Position numbers and translations under genes: made by a program. From NCBI RefSeq assembly GCF_025822605.1, contig NZ_JACKTY010000045.1, positions 1-64,000 on the forward strand: 64,000 nucleotides of DNA, in the 5' to 3' direction. The notes below the pieces were generated by a model, which saw nothing but the letters and a program-made list of their open reading frames with translations, did no database searches and was not told the origin of the DNA. Within the stretch, counting starts at the first letter, position 1. The number at the start of each line of letters is the position of its first letter. Source of the DNA: Mycolicibacterium komossense. Lineage in GTDB: Bacteria; Actinomycetota; Actinomycetes; Mycobacteriales; Mycobacteriaceae. Positions 25,164 to 33,533 of the stretch are shown in pieces.

Positions 25164-27557
25164 CTAGAAGATCTCCAGACGCCGAAAGGTGGGCACCTTG
25201 ACGAAATCGACGAGGAAGCCGAACAGCGCCGCCGCGGCGAAGGAGCCGGCAACGACAGCCGCGGGCAGCGCCTGCATCTCGATGCCGCCCACGGCAAGTA
25301 GGGAGATGATGACCAGATCGGCCACCGTCGCGACGATCATCCACCGGCTGGGTCGTGACTTCCACAGGTGTCGGCGTTCCCGCACGCAGTAGTAGATCGC
25401 CTCTCCGCCGAAGATGAGCGTGACCGCGGACAGTGTCTGGAGCTGGCCGATGCCCAGCCCGAAGCAGTACTTGCCGATCAGCAGGGAGCCGGTGCAGAAC
25501 GCCAGCATGCACGAGCCCATGACGACTCCGGCCTTGGTCAGATCGCCGATCTTCCACACGCTGGGTGCGGCCGATGGCCGCACGTTGTCGGTGGTGACCG
25601 ACATCCCGAGGAAGTCACCGGTGATCATGATGATGACCATGAGCATCGGAGTCAGAATCGCATGGCCGGTGATGACGAGGCCGAGGGCGAGGAACAGGAC
25701 GTTGGTGACCTTCTTGGTCAGGGAATTGAGCGTGTAGGTCAGGACGCGTTGGTAGGTGAGCCGTCCTGCCGTCACCGCGGCGACGATGCCTCCCAGCCCA
25801 GCCGTGGTGAGCACGATCCCGGCGGCGGACTTGGCCACATCGGTGGCCGTGGAGACCGCAACGCCCATCTGGGCCTGCCGCAACGCCGGTGCGTCGTTGG
25901 CGCCGTCGCCGCACATGCCTACGGTGTGACCGGATTTCTGAAATCCCTTGACGAGGTCGTACTTGCCTTCCGGGAAGACGCCTGCGAAGACGGCGAATTG
26001 CTCGGGCCGCACGTTCGCGGGCAGCGGCCCAGGTGGGCACACGTTCCCGTCAAGACCGACGGCGCGGGCGACGTTGCCTGCCGTTGCCGCGGCATCGCCG
26101 GTCACCATCACCATCCGCACTCCCATGCCGGCGAGCTCGGAAATCAACGCCGCGGAGTCCGCCCGAGGGGGATCGCTGAGGGCGACGAGGCCGATCACGG
26201 TCAGTCGAGCTTCGGTCGGCCCCTCGGCGACTGCGAGAACCCGCAGGCCCCGGTCCTCCAACGTGCCAAGGGCCGCCGCTGCCGGGTTCGAGGGCGTGCA
26301 CAATGCGATGACGGTGTCGAAGGCGCCCTTGACGATCCGAACCTGCCTGCCGTCGTCGGTGGTGACCAATGCTTCGGAGATTCGGTTGGCGGGGTCGAAC
26401 GGAGTGAACCGCTGCAACGTGGGCGGCCGGGCCATCCGGTGTCGTTCACTTCGCGTGCGGATGGCGGCGTCCACCGGATCTTGACCGCCCTGGTCGCTGG
26501 CCAGTACGGCACAGGTGATCACATGAGACTCGTCGTAACCCGCCATGGGCGCCACGGTGTCGACCGACAGCTGATTCTTGGTGAGCGTGCCCGTCTTGTC
26601 GACGCACAGGACGTCGACCGACGCGGCCTCGTCGATGGCGGAGAGTCGGGTGGGGAGCACCCCGACTTTGGCGAGCAAGCGGGCTCCCAGCGCTGCGGCG
26701 AGGGTGAAGGTGGCGGGCAACGCAACGGGGATGGCTGCCAGGATCGCAGTGAGGACCAACGGTGCGGTCATGCCGAAAGTCCATCCGAGGGTGATCGCGT
26801 AGGCCACTAGCGCAACGGTCACCACACCGTTGAACAGGGCGATGTTGCGTACCACGCGGAGAACGACCTTCTGCTGCGAGCTTTCGACGTGTGCCGTGCG
26901 GACCAGTTCCGCGGAGTTGCCGAACTTGGTGCGCGGCCCCGTGTCGGTGACCCGGGCGTCGGCCGTGCCGCGCTGCACGAGGGCGCCCGCGAAGGTGTGG
27001 GTGCCGGCACCGCGTTCGACGGGTTCTGATTCTCCGGTCAGCGATGACTCATCCAGCAGCAGGGATCCGGTGAGGATGTCGACGTCGGCGGGCACGACCG
27101 CCCCCAGCGATAACTTGACCAGGTCGCCGGGCACCACGTCGGCGGACGCGATGATGGTCCAGTTCTCGTCGCGGCAGACCGATGCGTTCAGTGCAAGGCG
27201 GGATTTCAGCGCAGCCAGCGTCGCTTGAGCCTTCCCCTCTTGGTAGAGACCGATGCCAGCATTGAAGAGCAGGAGGCCGGCAATCACCGCTGCCCCGGTG
27301 GTGTTGCCGAGCACCAGTTCGAGCACGATGGCGGCCTCGAGCATCCATGGGACCGGCGCCCAGAACTTCCTCAGCGCGCGAGTGACGGGGTGCACCGTGG
27401 TGTCGGGCAACGAGTTGGGGCCGACCTCGGTCAGTCGCCGATGCGCCTCGGCGGTCGTCAGACCGGGGAGTTCGGTGTCGGCTGGTGACGGTGCGGCGGT
27501 CGCCGTTCGTGCCGACCGCTCGAGTCTGTCGTCGGCGGGGAGGGATTTTGGGGTCAC
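25164..27557 (-). CDS. P3A-type H+-ATPase, second copy
   Basis: A 797-residue P-type ATPase with LTGES, DKTGTLTKNQ and GDGANDAPALRQAQ motifs and the P3A signature FWAPVPWMLEAA. It is only moderately similar to the pump at 9005 and is somewhat shorter at the C-terminus. It should pump protons. The GTG start overlaps the stop of a 33-codon leader ORF (GTGA), and leader element copy F ends only about 27 nt upstream. In-frame sequence after the TAG stop remains open for about 32 codons. Confidence 0.88.
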   Translation of the reverse strand: MTPKSLPADDRLERSARTATAAPSPADTELPGLTTAEAHRRLTEVGPNSLPDTTVHPVTRALRKFWAPVPWMLEAAIVLELVLGNTTGAAVIAGLLLFNAGIGLYQEGKAQATLAALKSRLALNASVCRDENWTIIASADVVPGDLVKLSLGAVVPADVDILTGSLLLDESSLTGESEPVERGAGTHTFAGALVQRGTADARVTDTGPRTKFGNSAELVRTAHVESSQQKVVLRVVRNIALFNGVVTVALVAYAITLGWTFGMTAPLVLTAILAAIPVALPATFTLAAALGARLLAKVGVLPTRLSAIDEAASVDVLCVDKTGTLTKNQLSVDTVAPMAGYDESHVITCAVLASDQGGQDPVDAAIRTRSERHRMARPPTLQRFTPFDPANRISEALVTTDDGRQVRIVKGAFDTVIALCTPSNPAAAALGTLEDRGLRVLAVAEGPTEARLTVIGLVALSDPPRADSAALISELAGMGVRMVMVTGDAAATAGNVARAVGLDGNVCPPGPLPANVRPEQFAVFAGVFPEGKYDLVKGFQKSGHTVGMCGDGANDAPALRQAQMGVAVSTATDVAKSAAGIVLTTAGLGGIVAAVTAGRLTYQRVLTYTLNSLTKKVTNVLFLALGLVITGHAILTPMLMVIIMITGDFLGMSVTTDNVRPSAAPSVWKIGDLTKAGVVMGSCMLAFCTGSLLIGKYCFGLGIGQLQTLSAVTLIFGGEAIYYCVRERRHLWKSRPSRWMIVATVADLVIISLLAVGGIEMQALPAAVVAGSFAAAALFGFLVDFVKVPTFRRLEIF

Positions 27558-27655
27558 TGGGGTCCCGTGCGCTCACATGCCAAGATTTCGGTGCGGAGCC
27601 GACTCTCGCGGCGTCGGCGGCGGACGGCCGACCTCTTCCCGAACCTGACTGACAT
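27554..27655 (-). CDS. Leader ORF of copy F overlapping the second ATPase
   Basis: A 33-codon frame beginning MSVRFGKRSAVRRRR in hairpin 1 and ending in the GTGA of the ATPase start. The usual leader ATG is AAG in this copy, so the frame starts seven codons earlier. Translation is unproven. Confidence 0.35.
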   Translation of the reverse strand: MSVRFGKRSAVRRRRRESRLRTEILACERTGPQ

Positions 27656-27678
27656 TCCCAGCTCTATGAATCTACGCC
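27585..27678 (-). promoter_or_regulatory. Leader element copy F (upstream of the second P3A ATPase)
   Basis: GGCGTAGATT (TAGATT), 6 nt, hairpin GCTGG/TCAGT, GTTCGGGAAGAG, CGGCCGTCCGCCGCCG, then a weak GAG/CTC hairpin. Hairpin 1 keeps pairing through G-T pairs. It directly abuts the ATPase leader. Confidence 0.62.
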
Positions 27679-27989
27679 GTGCCGCTGTGTTCTGCGGAAT
27701 CTCTTCGCTGCGGTCCTGGCTCTTGAGGACCGCGCCGGTGACGGCGCCGAAGGCGTTGCGGCTGCCGATGACACTTCCTGCAACCCGAGGAAGTATCACA
27801 AGTCGATCGGGAAGTCCTCCAGCAGAGCGATTTCCGACGATCCGGGGTTGTTTCTCACGTTCTTTTAGTTCCTCTGGTGAGAGTCTCAGTCGGCATGGCT
27901 TCGTCCCTTGGTGCTCCGCGCATCGGCAGTAACGCCGAGCCTGGCAAGGTGCTCTGAAATCGCGTGACATCCCGTCGCCGGACCTCGGC

Positions 27990-28094
27990 GGTGTAGCATC
28001 ACGGGAGCTGAGAATTTCAGCTGGTTTGGGATGAGTTCGGCTGTCCGCCGCCGAACTCCGGAGCGTTTGCTCCAAGGCCTCACATGCCGGTGAT
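27990..28094 (+). promoter_or_regulatory. Leader element copy G (upstream of slipin relic)
   Basis: GGTGTAGCAT, 7 nt, hairpin GCTGA/TCAGC, GGGATGAG, CGGCTGTCCGCCGCCG, hairpin GGAGC-gttt-GCTCC, CACATGCCGGTGATC. It is a near-identical duplicate of copy C with the following leader. The interval 27680-27985 holds no recognisable gene. Confidence 0.7.
28031..28093 (+). CDS. 20-residue leader ORF of copy G (MSSAVRRR...)
   Basis: 21 codons ending LTCR and CGGTGA, as in copy C, followed by the same overlapping 9-codon ORF (28090-28119), where one synonymous change is seen. No intact downstream gene remains. Confidence 0.35.
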   Translation: MSSAVRRRTPERLLQGLTCR

Positions 28095-28183
28095 CATCTG
28101 CACATCAGGATCGCCATGACTGTTCCTCAGAGTTTCCCCGTTCGATACAGCTCCACTCAATCTGCTTCCGCAGTCACTGGTGG

Positions 28184-28392
28184 GCCGGGTGATCGGTGAG
28201 CGTCATCCAGGGATGCGGTCCGTTATTCCTTATATTGATGTGCTGCATAGGATTTCGTTGCGGAGCGCGACGATGCCGATTCGGCAGTCCGGTGGGGAGG
28301 CGGGTATGAACACCGTCGTGGTTGGTATGCCCTTGATCGAGACATCCCTGCTGGAACGGGATTTCGCGCGGGGCGGCAGCCGAACTTCCTGA
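28184..28392 (+). pseudogene. Slipin fragment fused to an unrelated tail
   Basis: Bases 28187-28286 match slipin codons for RVIGERHPGLRFIIPYVDVL and the next 13 residues, then similarity stops and the frame runs into an unrelated tail (MNTVVVGMPLIETSLLERD). The leader joined to it is copy G. About 140 nt containing the leader end and slipin start were deleted relative to the original at 16593-16732. Confidence 0.75.
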
Positions 28393-28426
28393 GCCCGAAC
28401 CCACCGCCTAAAACCTAGGAGCAACA

Positions 28427-28921
28427 ATGAACGTTCATCACGACCACCACTTCGACGATCCGACCGCCCAGGCCGCGGCCAGCGCCGACCTTCGGGTCAT
28501 CGTCAGCTACCGCGATTACGAGGGGGCGCAGCGCACTGTCGACCGCTTGTCCGATGCGGGTTTCCCTGTGGAGAATCTACGCATCGTGGGCCACGGAGTG
28601 AGCACAGTCGAGGCCATCACCGGTCGGCTGACAAACGGACGTGCGGCACTCAGGGGTGCAGCCGGCGGTGCCTGGTTCGGCTTGTTCATCGGGCTGCTGT
28701 TCGGGATGTTCGTTGCCGGTGCCGGGTGGGTGGCCGTTCTACTTGCAGGTCTGCTCATCGGCGCCGTGTGGGGGGCGATCTTCGGGTTTGTCGGACAGTG
28801 GGTGACGCACGGCCGCCGCAACTTCGCCTCGGTCTCGACTCTGGCTGCGGAGCGTTACGACATCATGTGTACGCCGGCCCTGGCTGCCCAGGCAGCCGGA
28901 CTGGTCACATCGAGCCCCTAG
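28427..28921 (+). CDS. General-stress-protein-17M-like membrane protein
   Basis: A 164-residue protein. Residues 20-60 (DLRVIVSYRDYEGAQRTVDR and following) resemble the YflT/GSP17M N-terminal domain, followed by two glycine-rich membrane helices (AGGAWFGLFIGLLFGMFVAG and a second) and a soluble tail. A histidine-rich N-terminus (HHDHHFDD) precedes the domain. GGAGCAA lies upstream of the ATG. It is a common mycobacterial stress-associated protein of unknown role. Confidence 0.75.
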   Translation: MNVHHDHHFDDPTAQAAASADLRVIVSYRDYEGAQRTVDRLSDAGFPVENLRIVGHGVSTVEAITGRLTNGRAALRGAAGGAWFGLFIGLLFGMFVAGAGWVAVLLAGLLIGAVWGAIFGFVGQWVTHGRRNFASVSTLAAERYDIMCTPALAAQAAGLVTSSP

Positions 28922-29031
28922 TTCGACGGTCCGAGACCGTGTGGGCGGCCCTCGTTCATCCCCGGAAACCGATCGGTCGCGGAAAACATCCACCACTTCC
29001 TGATCCCGCAGCCTCGGTAAGCTGGATCGAT

Positions 29032-29919
29032 ATGGTGTCCCGACTTGTGTCCAGCTTGCTGCCGCTGCGAGTCACCACGGCCTACGCGACGGCGCTCTTC
29101 ACCGTCGCCACCGTGTTGACCGCGCTGGGTCCCCAGGTGCAGCAACGTGCGGTGGACCTGCTGAGTACGAATCTGCACAACCTCGGACATGGCCATCTCG
29201 ACACGCTGCTCGGGAGCGCTTTCGTCACCTCCGAAGGACAGACCTACCTGCTGCTGCCGGGTCTGGTGTGTCTATTGGCGCTGGCGGAGCTGCTGTGGTG
29301 CAGCCGGCGACTGCTGCAGGCATTCGCGCTCGGTCACGTCGGGGCCACGCTGATCGTCGCGGCCGGGCTGGCCGGGTCAATCGAATTCGGCTGGCTGCCG
29401 CGGTCCGTCGCGGGCGCCAGCGACGTCGGACTGAGCTACGGCGCGATCGCCGTACTGGGCACGCTGACGGCGGCTATCCCGGCACGATGGCGCGCCGCCT
29501 GGGTCAGCGGATGGCTGACGGTCGCAGTTGTGGTCGTCGCGTCGGGAGCCGAGTTCGTGGCGACCGGCCACGCGGTCGCCCTGGTCCTTGGCATGCTGCT
29601 GTCGACCCGGTTCCGCGTGACTGCGCAGTGGACGACGCCGAGGCTGGTACTGCTGTCGACAGCGGTCGCCTTCGCTCTGTTGCTGCTCGTCGGGGTATCG
29701 CCGGGGACTGCTCCGGTCGCCGCGCCCGCTGGGCTAGCGGTAGCGCTGGCGATGTTATGGCTGGCGCGGGCCACAACTCCCTCAGTCGCGGCGGTGTCGG
29801 CGCGGCACTCGCCCGGCGGGCTGGGTGGGGGCGGTGCGTTGAGGCAGCTCGCGGTTGGGCTCACTAACCGCTACCCCCGTGGTCACCGTGATCGGCCGCC
29901 CGTCGTGCAGCGACGTTAG
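29032..29919 (+). CDS. Rhomboid-like multi-pass membrane protein
   Basis: About 295 residues with seven or so hydrophobic helices. GHVGATLIVAAGLAG and the preceding helix suggest a rhomboid-type fold, but the catalytic Ser-His pair is not evident, so protease activity is doubtful. The frame extends upstream to 28726; the ATG at 29032 begins at the first membrane helix. The last 46 codons overlap the GH65 gene on the other strand, which is unusual and suggests that the natural end has drifted. Confidence 0.5.
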   Translation: MVSRLVSSLLPLRVTTAYATALFTVATVLTALGPQVQQRAVDLLSTNLHNLGHGHLDTLLGSAFVTSEGQTYLLLPGLVCLLALAELLWCSRRLLQAFALGHVGATLIVAAGLAGSIEFGWLPRSVAGASDVGLSYGAIAVLGTLTAAIPARWRAAWVSGWLTVAVVVVASGAEFVATGHAVALVLGMLLSTRFRVTAQWTTPRLVLLSTAVAFALLLLVGVSPGTAPVAAPAGLAVALAMLWLARATTPSVAAVSARHSPGGLGGGGALRQLAVGLTNRYPRGHRDRPPVVQRR

Positions 29920-32136
29920 CGGCGCCCCGTCGCGGAGGCGGTACTGCGTGGCACCGGGGGAGATCTCGACATGCAGTCTTCTGCCCTGCACGCGGATCGT
30001 GAAAGCCAATCGGATGATGCCGAGGGGAAGTTGCGGACTGAAGATGACGTTGCCGTTGCTCTCACGAAGTCCGGCGAGCCCTTGCACCAGGGCGATCCAG
30101 GTCCCGGCCAGTGACGCTGTGTGCAGGCCGTCGCGGGTGTTGTGCTCGAGATTGTCGAGGTCCATCAGGGCCGCCTCGGTGAGGTAGTCATAGGCCAGAT
30201 CGAGATGGCCGGTCTCGGCAGCCAGGACCGCCTGAGTGCACGCAGACAACGAGGAATCCCGGACGGTGAGGGCCTCGTAATAGGCGAAATTGCGGATCTT
30301 CTCCTCGGCGGTGAACGCCGCTCCACGCAACTGCATCGCCAGGACAAGATCAGCCTGCTTGACGACTTGTTTGCGGTACAGGTCGAAGTAGGGGAAGTGC
30401 ATCAGCAGCGGGTACTGGTCTGCACCGGTCTGGTCGAAGTGCCAGAGTTCGTGGCTGGTGAAACCCTCATCCTGGGAGTGAACGCCGAGCGCGTCGTCGT
30501 AGGGAATGACCATCGCGGCCGCCGCGTCGCGCCACCGCTGGCCCTCTGAGGGGTCGATACCCAGGCTACGAGCCTGGTCCGGGTACTGCGCGGCGGCATC
30601 AGCGGCGGAGACCAGATTGTGTTGGGCCATCAGGTTTGTGTAGACGTTGTTGTCGGCCACGGCAGAGTATTCGTCGGGGCCGGTGACGCCGTCGATGCGG
30701 AATCGTCTGTGCGGGTCGTAGTGGCCCAGTGCGCACCACAGCCGCGCCGTATCCGCCAGCAGTTCCAGACCCACCTCCTGCGCGAAGCACTCATCGCCGG
30801 TGATGTCGATGTAGCGGACGACGGCATCGGCAATGTCTGCGCCGACGTGAAACGCGGCGGCTCCCGCCGGCCAGTAGCCCGAGCACTCCGCCCCGGCGAT
30901 CGTGCGCCATGGAAACACCGCCCCCCGTAGCCCAAGCTGGACGGCCCGGGCACGCGCGGCGGGCAGGATCGAGTGACGCCAGCGCAGCGCATCGGCGGCG
31001 GCTTTCGGTGCGGTGTAGGTGAGCACCGGCAGGACGAATGTTTCGGTGTCCCAGAACGCGTGCCCGTCATAGCCCGGGCCCGTCAGTCCCTTCGATGCAA
31101 TCGCGCGTCCTTCGGCCTTGGCGCCAGCCTGCAGAAGATGAAACAAGGCGAAACGCACCGCCTGCTGCACCGCCGGGTCCCCGTCGATCTCGACGTCCGC
31201 GCCGCCCCAGAAGTCATCGAGATAGCTCCGCTGTTCGGCAATCAGCCCGTCCCAGCCCGACGTCATCGCCCCGGCCAGCGCGGCAGCGACCTGATCGCGG
31301 ACAGCTGGTTGCGAGCGAACCGCCGACCAGCCGTGCGCCACGAACTTGACGACCCTCAGCCGCTGCCCTGGTTGCAGCGTCGCCGAGACGGTCACCCGAC
31401 CCAGATCGGGCATGCTCGCACAGGAAACCTGAGCCGACGCTGGGCCGTCGATGAGGTGGTCCATGGCGACCCCGAGCCGCAGCCCACTGATTGCAGTGTG
31501 GTGCAGCAAAGAAACCCGAGTACCACCGCTGGTGTGCTCCTCGGTCATCAGCGGTGCCACGAGCGCAGCCGAGTCCCTAGGGTCACCGATTCCGCGCCGC
31601 GGCAGTGTTTCGTTGGCGACGAGTTCGGACTGCATTACCAACCGCACCGACTGGTCGAGTGCTTCCACCTCGTAACAGATGGCGCCGATCGACCGCTGAG
31701 ACAGCGAGACCAGCCGGCGGGTATGCACCCGAATATCCTTGCCGCCGGGGGATATCCACTGGACCTTCCGGCGCAATAGGCCGTCGTGGAAGTCCAGTAC
31801 TCGCTCATGAGCAGTGAGTTGCCCGTAGCGCACGTCGAACGGCTGATCGTCGACCAGGAGACGGATCACTTTGCCATTGGTGACGTTGATGACGGATTGA
31901 CCCGCTTCCGGATACCCATAACCGGGTTCGGCGTACGGGAACGGGTGCGATTCGTAGACGCCGTTCAGGTAGGACCCTGGGAGCCCATGCGGTTCGCCCT
32001 CGTCAAGATTTCCCCGCCAGCCAAGGTGACCGTTGGACAGGGCGAACAGGGATTCGCTTTGCGCGATCACGTCGAGGTCGAGGCGCGTCTCGCGCAGGCA
32101 CCAGGGTTCGACCGTATAGGCCGGGTGCGTGATCAC
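29782..32136 (-). CDS. Glycoside hydrolase family 65 (Rv3401-type maltose/trehalose phosphorylase-like)
   Basis: A 784-residue enzyme with strong resemblance to M. tuberculosis Rv3401. It has the N-terminal VEPWCLRETRLDLDVIAQSE, GHAFWDTETFVLPVLTYTAP, and GVTGPDEYSAVADNNV, whose Glu is the family's general acid. GH65 enzymes phosphorolyse or hydrolyse alpha-linked disaccharides such as maltose, trehalose or kojibiose; a specific substrate cannot be read. I chose GTG at 32136 because it aligns with the Rv3401 start. Leader element copy H lies about 210-310 nt upstream. No beta-phosphoglucomutase gene is adjacent. Confidence 0.85.
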   Translation of the reverse strand: MITHPAYTVEPWCLRETRLDLDVIAQSESLFALSNGHLGWRGNLDEGEPHGLPGSYLNGVYESHPFPYAEPGYGYPEAGQSVINVTNGKVIRLLVDDQPFDVRYGQLTAHERVLDFHDGLLRRKVQWISPGGKDIRVHTRRLVSLSQRSIGAICYEVEALDQSVRLVMQSELVANETLPRRGIGDPRDSAALVAPLMTEEHTSGGTRVSLLHHTAISGLRLGVAMDHLIDGPASAQVSCASMPDLGRVTVSATLQPGQRLRVVKFVAHGWSAVRSQPAVRDQVAAALAGAMTSGWDGLIAEQRSYLDDFWGGADVEIDGDPAVQQAVRFALFHLLQAGAKAEGRAIASKGLTGPGYDGHAFWDTETFVLPVLTYTAPKAAADALRWRHSILPAARARAVQLGLRGAVFPWRTIAGAECSGYWPAGAAAFHVGADIADAVVRYIDITGDECFAQEVGLELLADTARLWCALGHYDPHRRFRIDGVTGPDEYSAVADNNVYTNLMAQHNLVSAADAAAQYPDQARSLGIDPSEGQRWRDAAAAMVIPYDDALGVHSQDEGFTSHELWHFDQTGADQYPLLMHFPYFDLYRKQVVKQADLVLAMQLRGAAFTAEEKIRNFAYYEALTVRDSSLSACTQAVLAAETGHLDLAYDYLTEAALMDLDNLEHNTRDGLHTASLAGTWIALVQGLAGLRESNGNVIFSPQLPLGIIRLAFTIRVQGRRLHVEISPGATQYRLRDGAPLTSLHDGRPITVTTGVAVSEPNRELPQRTAPTQPAGRVPRRHRRD

Positions 32137-32291
32137 GACTGGTCCATCAGAGCGGCGAGCTCGCTGACCACGATGCCTGTCCCATGCGCGCAACAGGTAA
32201 CCGCCTGACCGACTCGGTCGGCTCCGTCATGGCGAATTGCGCGGACCAAGTATGAGGTTCTGCTGCTTTTCTTTTCGGGAGGAGGTGGAAC

Positions 32292-32495
32292 GTGGCTAAG
32301 AGCGAAGAACAGTTCATCGTTGATCCGGCCAACAGTCGATCCCGGTGGATGATGTACGGCTCAGAGCCCAAGCCCTGCGAAGTCAGCGGCGGACGGCCGA
32401 CTCATGTCGCACGCGCTGAATGTCTCAGCCTCCGCAACCCTACGCCTAAATCGTCCCGTAAGCGGTCCGTCAGAGAGCGCATCCTGAATCGATGA
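32292..32495 (+). CDS. Small ORF with strong Shine-Dalgarno, function unknown
   Basis: A 67-codon frame beginning at GTG with GGAGGAGGTGG ideally placed. The first 18 residues (AKSEEQFIVDPANSRSR) look protein-like, but the frame then runs antisense through leader element copy H. It is probably a 5' gene fragment interrupted when the element arrived. Confidence 0.25.
   Translation: MAKSEEQFIVDPANSRSRWMMYGSEPKPCEVSGGRPTHVARAECLSLRNPTPKSSRKRSVRERILNR
32350..32446 (-). promoter_or_regulatory. Leader element copy H (upstream of GH65)
   Basis: GGCGTAGGGT (TAGGGT), 7 nt, hairpin GCTGA/TCAGC with loop GACAT, GCGACATGAG, CGGCCGTCCGCCGCTG, hairpin AGGGC-ttgg-GCTCT. One base is missing after the leader ATG, so the short ORF is frame-shifted to 14 codons. 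The spacing from hexamer to hairpin is kept. Confidence 0.65.
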
Positions 32496-32620
32496 CCACC
32501 CGCTGCTTGAAATCGTTGGCGAACAGGACATTCTGGTGGTCGGCTCACATGGACACGGTGGATTCGTCCAGCCGCTGTACCGCACAGAGCGCGAATTCGC
32601 CTTGTGCACGGTGTGTTTCG
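32484..32620 (+). pseudogene. C-terminal fragment of a universal stress protein
   Basis: A plus-strand frame reads HPLLEIVGEQDILVVGSHGH followed by GGF, the ATP-binding end of the USP fold seen in the intact genes at 38738 and 42654 (VVVGSHGRGGF). The rest is missing or unrelated, and no start exists. It is a relic of a former USP gene next to the BON gene. Confidence 0.65.
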
Positions 32621-32682
32621 CCAAACAGCGCGCCGGGTCAGCTCACGTCGGTCCCAGATCTGGCACGCCTGCGCCCACATAT

Positions 32683-32697
32683 AGGACCAATGGCACT
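32683..32697 (+). promoter_or_regulatory. DosR-box-like site upstream of the BON gene
   Basis: AGGACCAATGGCACT resembles the GGGACCAAnGGCCC form of the DosR box. It lies 66 nt before the BON start. Confidence 0.5.
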
Positions 32698-32762
32698 ATG
32701 CGGCACCGACACCATGAACGACGATCAGAGAGGAGTGTGCCCACAGGCAGGCTCGCGAAAGG

Positions 32763-33440
32763 ATGACAAACATGAGCGTTTCCACTGGCAACCGAAGTGA
32801 TCAGGACATCCAGACGGCGGTCCAAGACGAACTCGACTGGACCCCTGAAGTGGATGCCGCCGGGATCGGAGTGGCCGTCGATGATGGAGTTGTCGCGCTG
32901 TCCGGTGAAGTCAGCAGTTACCCTGCACGGCTCGCCGCCAAGCGTGCCGCTCTGCGGGTCCGCGGCGTCACGGCCATCGTCGACAACGTGAGCGTGCATT
33001 CGAATTGGAGCACATCGGTCACCGAGACCGATATCGCCAAAGAGGTTGAACACGCGCTGAGATGGATGAGTAACGTGCCCGACACCGTCAAGGCCGAGGT
33101 CGAGGGCCATGACATCACCCTGACGGGCGCGGTGACGTGGGATTTCCAACGCCGGGCCGCTCAGCGTGCCATCCAGCACCTCAAAGGTGTGCACTACGTG
33201 AACAACCTCGTTACCTTGACCCCGCGGGCATCGGTACCGGATGCCGAGCAGCGCATCCGAAACGCGATCAACCGTAATGCCCAGCTCGACGCGGACACGA
33301 TCACAGTCGTCGTTTCGGGCAACGAGGTCACCCTCACCGGAACTGTGGCCTCCTGGGCGGAGAAGCGCGAAGCTGAACGTGCGGCATGGGCATCGCCGCA
33401 CGTGAGCGCCGTCCACGACCGTATCTCGGTGCTGTACTGA
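32763..33440 (+). CDS. Triple BON-domain protein (OsmY-like, cytoplasmic)
   Basis: A 225-residue protein with three BON domains (about 15-75, 85-150 and 155-220), each ending in the GxVxSxxxR pattern (LSGEVSSYPAR, LTGAVTWDFQR, LTGTVASWAEK). No signal peptide is visible. BON domains bind phospholipids or other surfaces and appear in stress-induced proteins. A DosR-box-like site precedes it, so it is probably induced in hypoxia. The ATG at 32763 or the in-frame ATG at 32772 could start it. Confidence 0.85.
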   Translation: MTNMSVSTGNRSDQDIQTAVQDELDWTPEVDAAGIGVAVDDGVVALSGEVSSYPARLAAKRAALRVRGVTAIVDNVSVHSNWSTSVTETDIAKEVEHALRWMSNVPDTVKAEVEGHDITLTGAVTWDFQRRAAQRAIQHLKGVHYVNNLVTLTPRASVPDAEQRIRNAINRNAQLDADTITVVVSGNEVTLTGTVASWAEKREAERAAWASPHVSAVHDRISVLY

Positions 33441-33533
33441 GCCCAGTCCCGAGGCGGCGCATCCCACGCATCTTCGGGGCTGCACCAACGCGGTCGACGC
33501 TATGACGAGTGCGCCGGGGAGGCTGGGAGAGCG

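Noticed and set aside
25368..26810. 480-codon open frame on the plus strand
   Set aside because: It is antisense to the second P3A ATPase, has no protein-like motifs and is typical of GC-rich shadow frames.
27656..28075. Open frame upstream of the copy F leader ORF
   Set aside because: It crosses elements F and G region without recognisable protein features; only the last part overlaps the ATPase start.
11702..32446. Eight element copies as an insertion sequence or MITE
   Set aside because: No terminal inverted repeats or target duplications are seen, and all copies share position and orientation relative to a gene. A mobile origin in the past cannot be excluded.
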